A DNA stretch of 18,712 nt from UBA7662 sp041688385 (lineage in GTDB: Bacteria; Bacteroidota; Bacteroidia; UBA7662). The stretch spans positions 1 through 18,712 of the forward strand of contig JBDNIH010000071.1 in NCBI GenBank assembly GCA_041688385.1, in the 5' to 3' direction. This document shows positions 6,477 through 14,563 of the stretch, piece after piece. Position 1 is the stretch's first letter. Every line of letters begins with the position of its first letter. The position numbers were made by a program, and so were the translations under genes. The notes beneath the pieces were generated by a model. The model ran no database searches and was not told the DNA's origin. It saw nothing but the letters and a program-made list of their open reading frames with translations.

Positions 6477-8084
6477 ATGAAAGTAAATCGTTCCTATCTC
6501 GGCTGCTTCGGTCTATTGTATTTTTGTTTAAGCATGGGAGGGTCCGTTTTTGCCCAGCCCAATATTTTCATTCCTCAACCACAGGAAGTCCGTTGGCGTA
6601 CCGGACCGATGTTCAACCTCAACGATGCAAAAATAGTAGGGAGTACTATTTTCCCAAATGAAGTCGCTTTTTTACAGCAGGGCTTACAAAAGCGCAAGCT
6701 CAAATCGTTGGTCTTGGCTACTTCTGCCTCTCCCGAACAACCAGCTATTACCTTTATACGAGGGGAGTTTATGTTTATTGAAGCTTATGAACTCGAAATT
6801 GCAGCGCATGAAATCCGAATAACAGCTGCCAGTCCCGAAGGTGCATTTTATGCTGTGGTAAGTCTTTTGCAGCTTTGCGATGGCTTCCCGAACTTTAAAT
6901 TACCACAATTGCACCTAATAGATGAACCAGCCTACAGCTGGCGAGGAATGCATTTAGATTGTAGTCGACATTTTTTTACAGTAGCTGAGGTCAAACGTTA
7001 CATTGACTATTTGGCAATGTATAAAATGAACGTCTTCCATTGGCATCTTACCGATGACCAAGGCTGGCGTGCCGAAATTAAAGCCTATCCGTTACTCACT
7101 GAAGTAGGTGGTTGGCGGAAGGAAACCCTAATTGGCAGGCCATCCGCCGATATGAAATACGACGGCCAAAAGTATGGCGGATATTACACACAAGCAGATA
7201 TGAAAGAAGTAGTTGCCTATGCTTCTGCCCGTCACATAACTGTGGTGCCAGAAATTGAGATGCCAGGTCATGCTTTGGCGGCATTGTCTGCTTATCCGCA
7301 ATATTCGTGTACAGGTGGCCCTTTTGAAACCGGTCGATCTTGGGGTGTGTTTGATGACGTTTTTTGTGCTGGTAACGACAGCACTTTTATGTTTTTACAG
7401 ACGATATTGGATGAAATCATTGGTATTTTCCCATCTACCTACATCCACGTGGGTGGGGATGAATGTCCGAAAGTACGCTGGAAAGCGTGTGCTAAATGTC
7501 AGCAACGCATGCAAAAAGAAGGTCTCAAGGATGAACATGCCTTACAATCCTACTTTATTACCCGCATGGAAAATTATCTCAACACCCGCAAACGCAAGCT
7601 GATAGGTTGGGACGAGATACTAGAAGGCGGATTGGCGCCTTATGCTGCTGTGATGAGCTGGCGGGGTACCGAAGGCGGAATTGCCGCAGCAAAATCTGGT
7701 CATTATGCCGTCATGTCGCCGGGTAAACCGTGTTATTTCGACCATTACCAAAGCGAAGATCGTAGCTCTGAGCCTTTAGCTATTGGTGGTTTTAACTCCG
7801 TGGAGGCAGTTTACGCCTATCGACCCACGCCTGCTGAATTAGGTAAAACCGAAGCACAGTACATACTCGGCGCACAGGGCAATGTGTGGACAGAATATAT
7901 GCCCAGTTTTAATCAGGTAAGTTATATGGCTATGCCCCGCTTGTTGGCCCTTTCAGAAGTACTGTGGACCAATCCTGAAACCAAAAACTATCCAAACTTC
8001 CTACTCCGACTCAAGCAGCACTGCGACTGGCTCGATAAACAAAGTATTCCCTACGGCAAACACGCCCTCACTCAAAAACCATGA
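6477..8084 (+). CDS. Beta-N-acetylhexosaminidase, GH20, secreted
   Basis: This exo-hydrolase of family GH20 removes terminal beta-linked GlcNAc or GalNAc by substrate-assisted catalysis. The 535 residues begin with a Sec signal peptide (hydrophobic to about 25, likely cut in SVFAQ). An N-terminal GH20b domain follows (about 30-150). The TIM-barrel starts at SWRGMHLDCSRHF (154-166) and carries FHWHLTDDQGWR (187-198), VVPEIEMPGH (256-265) and the catalytic pair in HVGGDE (Asp328, Glu329). WGNVW-like and SEVLW segments near 468-497 complete the site. Length is normal. It is the first gene of a four-gene operon, and its TGA overlaps the next ATG (ATGA, 8081-8084). In context its likely target is the GlcNAc-beta-1,4-GlcNAc bond of N-glycan cores. 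Chitobiose is an alternative substrate. Confidence 0.95.
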   Translation: MKVNRSYLGCFGLLYFCLSMGGSVFAQPNIFIPQPQEVRWRTGPMFNLNDAKIVGSTIFPNEVAFLQQGLQKRKLKSLVLATSASPEQPAITFIRGEFMFIEAYELEIAAHEIRITAASPEGAFYAVVSLLQLCDGFPNFKLPQLHLIDEPAYSWRGMHLDCSRHFFTVAEVKRYIDYLAMYKMNVFHWHLTDDQGWRAEIKAYPLLTEVGGWRKETLIGRPSADMKYDGQKYGGYYTQADMKEVVAYASARHITVVPEIEMPGHALAALSAYPQYSCTGGPFETGRSWGVFDDVFCAGNDSTFMFLQTILDEIIGIFPSTYIHVGGDECPKVRWKACAKCQQRMQKEGLKDEHALQSYFITRMENYLNTRKRKLIGWDEILEGGLAPYAAVMSWRGTEGGIAAAKSGHYAVMSPGKPCYFDHYQSEDRSSEPLAIGGFNSVEAVYAYRPTPAELGKTEAQYILGAQGNVWTEYMPSFNQVSYMAMPRLLALSEVLWTNPETKNYPNFLLRLKQHCDWLDKQSIPYGKHALTQKP

Positions 8085-9061
8085 ACCGCAGAACATTTTT
8101 CAAATGGCAAGCGCTGGTAGCAGCCGGGCTTGCACTCAAGCCCATGCAAAGTTTGGCTTTAACTCCTCAGGAAAAAGCGAAAGGCCCATTGGTGCTTTCA
8201 ACCTGGAATTTTGGTTTGCAAGCCAATGAGGTGGCCTGGAAAATACTCGACCGTGGCGGACGTGCCCTCGATGCGGTTGAGCAGGGTGTTAGGCGCTGTG
8301 AAGATGATCCCAACGAGCGCAGTGTGGGTTATGGCGGCCGACCCGACCGAGATGGACGCGTAACGCTCGACGCGTGTATCATGGACGAAATGGCCAATAT
8401 TGGCTCGGTGGCTTGCCTCGAACACATCAAAAATCCCATTTCCGTTGCTCGAGCAATCATGGAAAAAACACCGCATGTGATGCTAGTAGGCGAAGGAGCT
8501 TTGCAATTTGCCCTTACCCAGGGCTTCATAAAAGAAAATCTGCTCGTCCCCGACTCTGAGAAAGAATGGAAAGAATGGCTCAAAACGAGCGCGTATAAAC
8601 CCATCGTCAATATCGAAAACCACGACACCATTGGTATGATTGCCTTAGACAAAGCAGGCAATTTATCGGGAGCATGCACTACCAGCGGCATGGCCTATAA
8701 AATGCATGGCCGGGTAGGTGATTCGCCCATTATTGGCGCCGGCTTGTTTGTCGACAATGAAGTAGGTGCAGCTACGGCAACTGGGCATGGCGAAGAGGTT
8801 ATTCGGGTAGCAGGTTGTCACTTGGTGGTGGAACTCATGCGTCAGGGCAGAACGGCTGAAGAAGCCTGCCAGGAAGCGGTGCTGCGGGTGGTGAATGCTC
8901 AAAAGCGGCGCAATAAAGCTGTGGACGCCATTCAAATTGGCTTTATCGCACTGCGAAAAGATGGCGGCTCAGGGGGTTATTGTCTGCAAAAAGGCTTTAG
9001 TTATGCCAAACACAATTCCTCTGGCAATACGTTGGTGAATGCCGATTATTATCTACGCTAA
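8081..9061 (+). CDS. N4-(beta-N-acetylglucosaminyl)-L-asparaginase (aspartylglucosaminidase), Tat-exported
   Basis: Glycosylasparaginase cuts the bond between GlcNAc and the Asn side chain, giving aspartate and GlcNAc-amine. The 326-residue precursor is an Ntn hydrolase whose nucleophile Thr183 lies in HDTIGMIALD, where self-cleavage splits alpha and beta chains. Further signatures are LSTWNFG (39-45), the GGRPDRDGRVTLDACIMD region (85-102), ACTTSGMAYKMHGRVGDSP (198-216) and TGHGEE (234-239). WNFG and HDTIGM are typical of the aspartylglucosaminidase branch and separate it from the isoaspartyl peptidase at the left end of the window. The N-terminus NRRTFFKW followed by a weakly hydrophobic stretch is a twin-arginine signal, so it is probably exported folded. 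It overlaps the hexosaminidase gene by four bases and the cutC gene by one. The well-studied Elizabethkingia meningoseptica enzyme is periplasmic and of similar length. Confidence 0.95.
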   Translation: MNRRTFFKWQALVAAGLALKPMQSLALTPQEKAKGPLVLSTWNFGLQANEVAWKILDRGGRALDAVEQGVRRCEDDPNERSVGYGGRPDRDGRVTLDACIMDEMANIGSVACLEHIKNPISVARAIMEKTPHVMLVGEGALQFALTQGFIKENLLVPDSEKEWKEWLKTSAYKPIVNIENHDTIGMIALDKAGNLSGACTTSGMAYKMHGRVGDSPIIGAGLFVDNEVGAATATGHGEEVIRVAGCHLVVELMRQGRTAEEACQEAVLRVVNAQKRRNKAVDAIQIGFIALRKDGGSGGYCLQKGFSYAKHNSSGNTLVNADYYLR

Positions 9062-9723
9062 TGGCATCACTTGAAATTGCTTGCTTCGACAACCCCTCGG
9101 CGATTATTGCAGCTGAGGCAGGTGCCGACCGCATAGAACTTTGTCGGGATTACGCCAGTGGTGGCTTAAGTCCCGATCCTTTTGCACTAGCCCGTATTCG
9201 CCCCCGTATCAAACAGCCAATCTATGTCATGCTGCGTGAAACTGTGGATTTCAGTATAAGTTTCTCGGGTTTAAGTCTACTCAAACACCAGTTAATGGCC
9301 TTAAAAACCGCTGGTGCCGATGGCTTTGTTTTTGGTTTTCTAAATGTTCAATTGAGCCTAGAAGAAAGTAGTAATCGGACATTATTGGAACTGGCTGCTG
9401 GTTTGCCCTGCACTTTACACCGGGCTTTTGACCGCTGCGTTGACCAGGAAAAATCGATTGAGACAGCCATTGAATGGGGTTTTAGTAGTATTTTATCTGC
9501 AGGAGCTGCATCTACGGCACTTTTAGGCATCAAACAATTAAACAATTGGCAGGCTGCCTATCCTGAAATACAATTTATAGCAGGTGGCGGTGTGCGCAGT
9601 CCGCATTTTCCAGAATTACTTACTCAAGGTCAATTAAATTGGTACCACAGTGCAGCGTTGGTAGCTGGAGATCCCATGGTAGATGCCGAAGAAGTCCGGA
9701 AACTAAAAAACATGCTCCTTTGA
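9061..9723 (+). CDS. cutC: CutC-family TIM-barrel protein
   Basis: This 220-residue protein belongs to the CutC family, annotated historically as copper homeostasis. It shows the family start LEIACFDNPSAIIAAEAGADRIELC, then GGLSPDP, YVMLRE (56-61), DGFVFGF, LHRAFDRC (about 119-126), SILSAGA (about 145) and FIAGGGVRS. The fold is a small TIM barrel. It has no signal peptide and is cytoplasmic. Its ATG shares one base with the stop of the aspartylglucosaminidase gene (TAATG), and its own TGA overlaps the TTG start of the beta-mannosidase gene. It is thus translationally locked into a glycan degradation operon, where a copper role is hard to see. A sugar- or sugar-amine-related enzyme activity is an inference only. 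The family call is firm; function is unknown. Confidence 0.92.
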   Translation: MASLEIACFDNPSAIIAAEAGADRIELCRDYASGGLSPDPFALARIRPRIKQPIYVMLRETVDFSISFSGLSLLKHQLMALKTAGADGFVFGFLNVQLSLEESSNRTLLELAAGLPCTLHRAFDRCVDQEKSIETAIEWGFSSILSAGAASTALLGIKQLNNWQAAYPEIQFIAGGGVRSPHFPELLTQGQLNWYHSAALVAGDPMVDAEEVRKLKNMLL

Positions 9724-12224
9724 AAAAAGTATTGCTCAGCTATTTTCTGTTGTTGATTGCCCTGACAACTCATGCGCAGCCTAGCTATTTGTCGCTGTCG
9801 GGTGTTTGGCAAATGAAAGCGGCAGCGGATTCAAACTGGCACATTGCTCAGGTTCCTGGCAACGTTTACCTTGATTTAGAACGTCAAGGGCGTATCAGCA
9901 ACCCGCTATACGGAACCCAAGAAAAAGAGGTGCAGTGGGTCGACAATACAGCTTGGCAGTACCGTAAAACATTCGATTTAAGCATCAATCAGCTTAAGTT
10001 GGCAGACATCGTTTTGGTATTTGAAGGAATAGACACCCATGCGGAAATTAGCTTAAATGGTAAAAAGCTCGCTTCGGTCGACAATATGTTTCGCCGCTGG
10101 GAATATGAGGTCGGCAATAATCTCCAAAAAGGCAAAAATGAACTGCACATTCATTTTTACCCTGTCACCGAAGTCGCGCGAAAGGCAGCCCAAAACTTCC
10201 CTTACCCATTACCCGGAGGCGATGCTCCCTATATCCGCAAAGCACAATACCAGTTTGGATGGGATTGGGCCCCTCGCTTATTGGGCTGCGGCCTTTGGAA
10301 AGCAGTAGGTATCGAATTCAGAAATAAACTTCAACTAAAGCAGCCCTTTGTTCGCATTCAATTGGATTCTAAGCTTGCCACAGTGCACGTTGAGGGAGGT
10401 TTACGCGGAACTAGCGCTCTCGAGTGGGAAGTAGAAACCCGGATTTTTACCGGCAAAAAATGGCTTGTAAATCGATCTAAAAAAGAAAATACCTTCTCGG
10501 ATAGCCTGTATAACACCGTTATCGAAGTGCCGCAGCCCGAATTGTGGTGGCCCAATGGCCATGGCGCTGCTCGTCTTTATCCGGTAGAAGTAAATTTATA
10601 TGTAGGCAAAAAGCGCTTGGACCAACTGCGCTTTAAAACTGGCTTAAGGACCATAAAGTGGATACAAGCGCCTGATTCCATCGGTTCATCTTTTCAATTG
10701 GAGGTGAACGGTAAACCCATTTTTGTAAAAGGTGCCAATTGGGTTCCACCCGATCAATTTCCGGCGCGGATTTCCCCTGACCAATACCAAAGGCAGGTGG
10801 TGCTAGCTGCCGATGTTGGACTTAATATGTTGCGCGTTTGGGGTGGTGGCACCTACGCCGATGAAGCATTTTTAGATGCCTGTGATTCGTTAGGAATACT
10901 GGTATGGCAAGATTTTATGTTTGCTTGTGCCCTCTATCCTGCCGATAAAGCATTTTTAGCCAATGTGCGTGTCGAAGCCTCTCAGCAAATAGAACGAATA
11001 CGCAACCGCACTTCATTGGCGCTGTGGTGCGGTAATAACGAAATCAGTGAAGGCTGGTTTAATTGGCATTGGCAGGAAAGTCTGGGGTACAGCCCCACAG
11101 ACAGCTTCGAACTCTACCGCCAATATGAAAAACTTTTTCATGAGCTAATCCCTCAGTTGATAAGCCAGAATGACCCAAACACCTTTTATCATCCCAGTTC
11201 GCCCAGCAATGGCTGGGGACGAGATACCGCATACAAAACGGGTGACGTGCATTATTGGGGCGTTTGGTGGGGTTTTGAATCCTTCGAAAACTACCGCAAC
11301 AAAACCGGTCGATTTGTCTCGGAATATGGTTTTCAAGGTTTCCCCAATCTCGGTACGCGGAATTTAATGAACGATGCGGCAAACGGAGCTTCACCAACTT
11401 CTGGCCTCGCTGCACATCAAAAACACCCACTCGGCGACTCCACCATACGGGTTTACATGGCCCGCGATTACCCCATACCCGATGACCCTGAGAAATTCGC
11501 ATATATCTCTCAGTTGCTACAAGCCCGCGGTATGCAAATCGCCATGGAAAGCCACCGATTTGCTCAGCCTTACTGCATGGGTAGTCTGTTTTGGCAGTGG
11601 AACGACTGCTGGCCGGCTATTTCATGGAGTGCCATCGACTATTTGGCAGCGCCTAAGGCGTTTTACTACCAGGTGAAAAGAAGCTTTGCACCGACAATTT
11701 TACGTATCGACACCGTTGATGCGCAATTGGTATTTCAAATCGTCAGTGATCAAGTGCAACTTAAGCAAAGCACCACGCTTCAAATTCAAGTGGGCACATT
11801 AGATGGTCTTTTAGTGAGCGACACCATAATTGAGCTCCACCCTTCGGCTGACAAAAACCAACTCCGCGCCTTGCTTTCAATGGCTTACCTACCTAAGCAC
11901 ATCAACAAAAACAGACTTTATATTAGGGCTAGAGCACTTTCTCCCCAAGTTAATATGGACTGGGCTGCGCCCTTATATTTCGTAGCTCCAAAAAATTTAG
12001 CCTTACAAAAGCCCGAAATCCAATGGGCAGTCAAAGCACCAAATCAATTGGTATTAACTACAAATAAGGCGGTTAAAAATCTTCAAATCAGAGCAACTGG
12101 GCTGGAATTTGAGAACAATTATTTTGACCTCTTACCTGGAGAAGAATTCCATGTTCGATTTAAACAATCCAATCCAGAGGAAAAAATCCGCTTACACTTT
12201 AGAAGTCTGTACGATTGTTTTTGA
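9720..12224 (+). CDS. Beta-mannosidase, GH2, secreted
   Basis: This exo-beta-mannosidase of family GH2 removes non-reducing beta-mannosyl residues. With the chosen start it has 834 residues: signal peptide (KKVLLSYFLLLIALTTHAQ, cut after about 19), sugar-binding and jelly-roll domain (about 22-205, with FEGIDTHAEISLNG and QFGWDWAP), immunoglobulin-like domain (about 208-315), then the TIM barrel. FVKGANWVPPD (335-345) and MLRVWGGGTY (370-379) lead to the acid/base Glu441 in WCGNNE and the nucleophile Glu535 in VSEYGFQGFP. C-terminal beta domains follow. The frame is open upstream, but those residues are the cutC gene in another frame. The TTG at 9720 begins a textbook signal peptide and overlaps the cutC stop by four bases (TTGA), so it is the start. 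The likely substrate is the core Man-beta-1,4-GlcNAc of N-glycans. It is the last gene of the operon. Confidence 0.94.
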   Translation: MKKVLLSYFLLLIALTTHAQPSYLSLSGVWQMKAAADSNWHIAQVPGNVYLDLERQGRISNPLYGTQEKEVQWVDNTAWQYRKTFDLSINQLKLADIVLVFEGIDTHAEISLNGKKLASVDNMFRRWEYEVGNNLQKGKNELHIHFYPVTEVARKAAQNFPYPLPGGDAPYIRKAQYQFGWDWAPRLLGCGLWKAVGIEFRNKLQLKQPFVRIQLDSKLATVHVEGGLRGTSALEWEVETRIFTGKKWLVNRSKKENTFSDSLYNTVIEVPQPELWWPNGHGAARLYPVEVNLYVGKKRLDQLRFKTGLRTIKWIQAPDSIGSSFQLEVNGKPIFVKGANWVPPDQFPARISPDQYQRQVVLAADVGLNMLRVWGGGTYADEAFLDACDSLGILVWQDFMFACALYPADKAFLANVRVEASQQIERIRNRTSLALWCGNNEISEGWFNWHWQESLGYSPTDSFELYRQYEKLFHELIPQLISQNDPNTFYHPSSPSNGWGRDTAYKTGDVHYWGVWWGFESFENYRNKTGRFVSEYGFQGFPNLGTRNLMNDAANGASPTSGLAAHQKHPLGDSTIRVYMARDYPIPDDPEKFAYISQLLQARGMQIAMESHRFAQPYCMGSLFWQWNDCWPAISWSAIDYLAAPKAFYYQVKRSFAPTILRIDTVDAQLVFQIVSDQVQLKQSTTLQIQVGTLDGLLVSDTIIELHPSADKNQLRALLSMAYLPKHINKNRLYIRARALSPQVNMDWAAPLYFVAPKNLALQKPEIQWAVKAPNQLVLTTNKAVKNLQIRATGLEFENNYFDLLPGEEFHVRFKQSNPEEKIRLHFRSLYDCF

Positions 12225-12290
12225 GCATTTCGGAACCGGTTTAGGCTTGTTACTATGGCTTCGGAATTTGGACAAACTTCAGTATAAAAA

Positions 12291-12323
12291 TAAAGGAGCT
12301 ACGGTTGTGCCATAGCTCCTTTA
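12291..12323. terminator. Bidirectional terminator between convergent operons
   Basis: A perfect 11-bp inverted repeat, TAAAGGAGCTA (12291-12301) with TAGCTCCTTTA (12313-12323), has an 11-base loop. It lies in the 116-base gap between the end of the beta-mannosidase gene and the end of the leftward operon. On the minus strand the stem is followed by a T-rich run (complement of 12281-12290), so it is the stronger terminator for the leftward operon. On the plus strand the T run is only inside the stem. Confidence 0.75.
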
Positions 12324-12340
12324 AGAATGCATATTAATGC

Positions 12341-14560
12341 TTAAATCTTTTTCAATAAGACCTTTTTCTGGGAAAAGTTAAACGCTAGATTCATAAAGCG
12401 GGCGAACTCCTTCCATTCTTCCTTCGACATTTCCGCTTTCGCAAAAGTGCGATTAATGGTTATCGTCAGTTGTTCATTTTCTAAGGTTGGCTTTACTTTA
12501 AAAACACCAACCGTTGATTCATAATCAACCGAAAAACCATTCAGCCCTTCTGCCTGATATCCAGTTGGTACATCAATTACAAATCTGTAAGTTATTTGCA
12601 TGGGGAAATCATACCGAATGGGAAAGTCGCGTTGTTCAGCAGTATCGAGTTTTTCAAAGGCTCCGAACATTTTACCTAAATCAAGAAGGTAATTGTTGCC
12701 AACTTTGGTAACCATTTCTCCTATCACATATTGTTGCTCAACTTCGAGAACTGGATTTTTTGAACTTCTTCCGGTTGACTTCAAGCTAAACCTTTCGTAT
12801 TCAACCAATTTAAAACGGTTTGAGATGTTTTTTTCAAGTTGACCGCGTTGTTTAGACTTTGCCTCTTCCAAATCAAATGCCTTGCCTTCCTTCTCCAAAC
12901 GATCCCGTCTTCGCTTTGAGGCCTTTTCTACTTCTTTATCCCCGGCAAACATGGATATATCCTCCTTTTCTAAATCTAATGTAGCCAAATAATAAGCAGG
13001 AGCATTGAGCCGGTTTTGCCCAGTGTATTTATGCGTTGATTTAATTTTCAGATTTAAATTATCATCGATTTCTATTTGGTTCACCACGGCGACTGTATTT
13101 TCCGAAGCGTCGTCGGCAGGAAGCGTTAGAAATTTAGCTTTATAATTTTCCGGTGTTCTCCTTAGATCCGTATCGATAATTTGTCCTTCAACTCCAGACA
13201 ACCGCCAGAAATTATCATTCGGATTACTGTTCACACTGATCGGAAACACAATTTGCTGCGTTTTTACCGTCCCAATTACAACCAGCCAATACATTTCGCG
13301 TCTTGAAAGTAATCCTTCACCCGTCGTGGTGGTACGACCTGGTGCTGCCACCAACCTGGAAACAAACCCTAGTTGCTTCATGGTTGAATGTAACAAAGTC
13401 GCGAAAAATTCATCATTCACGATATTGCCGAGGCCTTCATATTCACCCAAAAAGAAGTCGTAACGGATTTTATAATATAACTTTTCAAAGATTATTTTAT
13501 CATTTTTAACCCCACGGTGATAGCGATTTATCCAAGTAACATATACTTTGGTATAAGGCTCAACTGGCCATCTGTACTTAGAGTAAGTATACCCACCAAA
13601 AGTTACTTTATGGTTTTTCAGTAGATGGGTATAACCAATAGACACTGATTTCTGAATATCAGTAGGTGTGAGCTGGTCTTTCACTACCCCTATTTCTCCC
13701 ACGATTTCATCGCCCTGACCTTTTTTCGAGCTCAAACAAATCTGGAATTTCAATATAGGTAGTACTACATCGACAAATGTCCAATCTGTCGTTTTGTAGG
13801 GCTTACTATTTTTGGCTGATGCTGTAAAGATTTGAAATCGATTATCACTTAATTGTTCATTTAGTTGAAGTTTTGGGGCCCCTTTTAGAGAAATAGCATT
13901 GATATAAAAGCCTCTTCTAACTTTGAATTCAACATCAAAATTCAAAATTGGATATGCCTCCTGAAAATTAATGAGCATCAGATTAGTACAACTTGGCAAG
14001 AAAAAATTCGAAAATACACCTTCACTTGAGCTGACATAATCAATGATATCGCCCACTTCCAAATTTTCTAAAGCAACTTTTTTATAAGCAAATTTGCCTC
14101 TTTCATAATTTTTGAACAAAGTACTTGAGCTACTTTGGGTTTCAAGGTCTACGCCAACCGCCTTGGTCATATCCACTACGATAAGCTGTCCACTTGGTTT
14201 TATAATTTGTATCCCAACAACTTCACCTTCAGCGGCAGAAAATTCTATAGATTCAAAGCCCTTCACTGCTGCCTTGTCTTGCAGTTTGATTAGCTTTCTC
14301 ACCGACCCGTTGTAATCCAATGATCCTTTCACCCCATATTCAAACATAATTTTTTGAGCAATCAGCACTACTGACTCATCAGCATATTCAGTGGGAATAT
14401 CCCGAACTAAAAAAATAGAATCCTCCTTTTGAAAAAGTTGTTTGGCCTTTTCTACAATTACACGCTGTTTGCGTTTATCACGAGTTGTTTGGTCTGTCTG
14501 ACCAAAGGTTGAAATTTGACTCCCCAAAAAGAGAAATAGAAAAAAGACTAACTTATTCAT
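12341..14560 (-). CDS. DUF3857-type exported protein with degenerate transglutaminase domain
   Basis: This 739-residue protein has a signal peptide (KLVFFLFLFLGSQISTFGQ, cut near 20) and the general layout of DUF3857/transglutaminase proteins. A beta-rich N-terminal half (about 60-280) is followed by an alpha/beta region at about 360-445, a charged helical stretch (about 540-580, rich in Lys, Arg and Glu) and a C-terminal beta domain. The region from 378 (GNIVNDEFFATLLHSTMKQ) to 405 lines up by eye with the catalytic helix of the neighbouring protein encoded at 15253-17220. Asp383 stands where the active Cys should be, and Tyr and Phe fall at the His and Asp positions. It is therefore probably not an active transglutaminase or protease. 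It starts 3 bases after the barrel gene stop and ends the operon before the terminator. Family placement is moderate; function is unknown. Confidence 0.75.
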   Translation of the reverse strand: MNKLVFFLFLFLGSQISTFGQTDQTTRDKRKQRVIVEKAKQLFQKEDSIFLVRDIPTEYADESVVLIAQKIMFEYGVKGSLDYNGSVRKLIKLQDKAAVKGFESIEFSAAEGEVVGIQIIKPSGQLIVVDMTKAVGVDLETQSSSSTLFKNYERGKFAYKKVALENLEVGDIIDYVSSSEGVFSNFFLPSCTNLMLINFQEAYPILNFDVEFKVRRGFYINAISLKGAPKLQLNEQLSDNRFQIFTASAKNSKPYKTTDWTFVDVVLPILKFQICLSSKKGQGDEIVGEIGVVKDQLTPTDIQKSVSIGYTHLLKNHKVTFGGYTYSKYRWPVEPYTKVYVTWINRYHRGVKNDKIIFEKLYYKIRYDFFLGEYEGLGNIVNDEFFATLLHSTMKQLGFVSRLVAAPGRTTTTGEGLLSRREMYWLVVIGTVKTQQIVFPISVNSNPNDNFWRLSGVEGQIIDTDLRRTPENYKAKFLTLPADDASENTVAVVNQIEIDDNLNLKIKSTHKYTGQNRLNAPAYYLATLDLEKEDISMFAGDKEVEKASKRRRDRLEKEGKAFDLEEAKSKQRGQLEKNISNRFKLVEYERFSLKSTGRSSKNPVLEVEQQYVIGEMVTKVGNNYLLDLGKMFGAFEKLDTAEQRDFPIRYDFPMQITYRFVIDVPTGYQAEGLNGFSVDYESTVGVFKVKPTLENEQLTITINRTFAKAEMSKEEWKEFARFMNLAFNFSQKKVLLKKI

Positions 14561-14563
14561 TGG

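Noticed and set aside
9639..9719. 27-residue upstream extension of the beta-mannosidase frame
   Set aside because: It is the 3' end of cutC read in another frame, and it would bury the signal peptide that begins at the TTG at 9720.
11059..11502. 147-codon minus-strand frame within the beta-mannosidase gene
   Set aside because: It is antisense to the catalytic region of a clear GH2 enzyme and rich in Arg, Trp and Pro as expected for a shadow frame.
12109..12315. 68-codon plus-strand frame spanning the end of the beta-mannosidase gene and the terminator
   Set aside because: It overlaps the GH2 C-terminus and runs through the terminator hairpin; no domain or credible start signal is seen.
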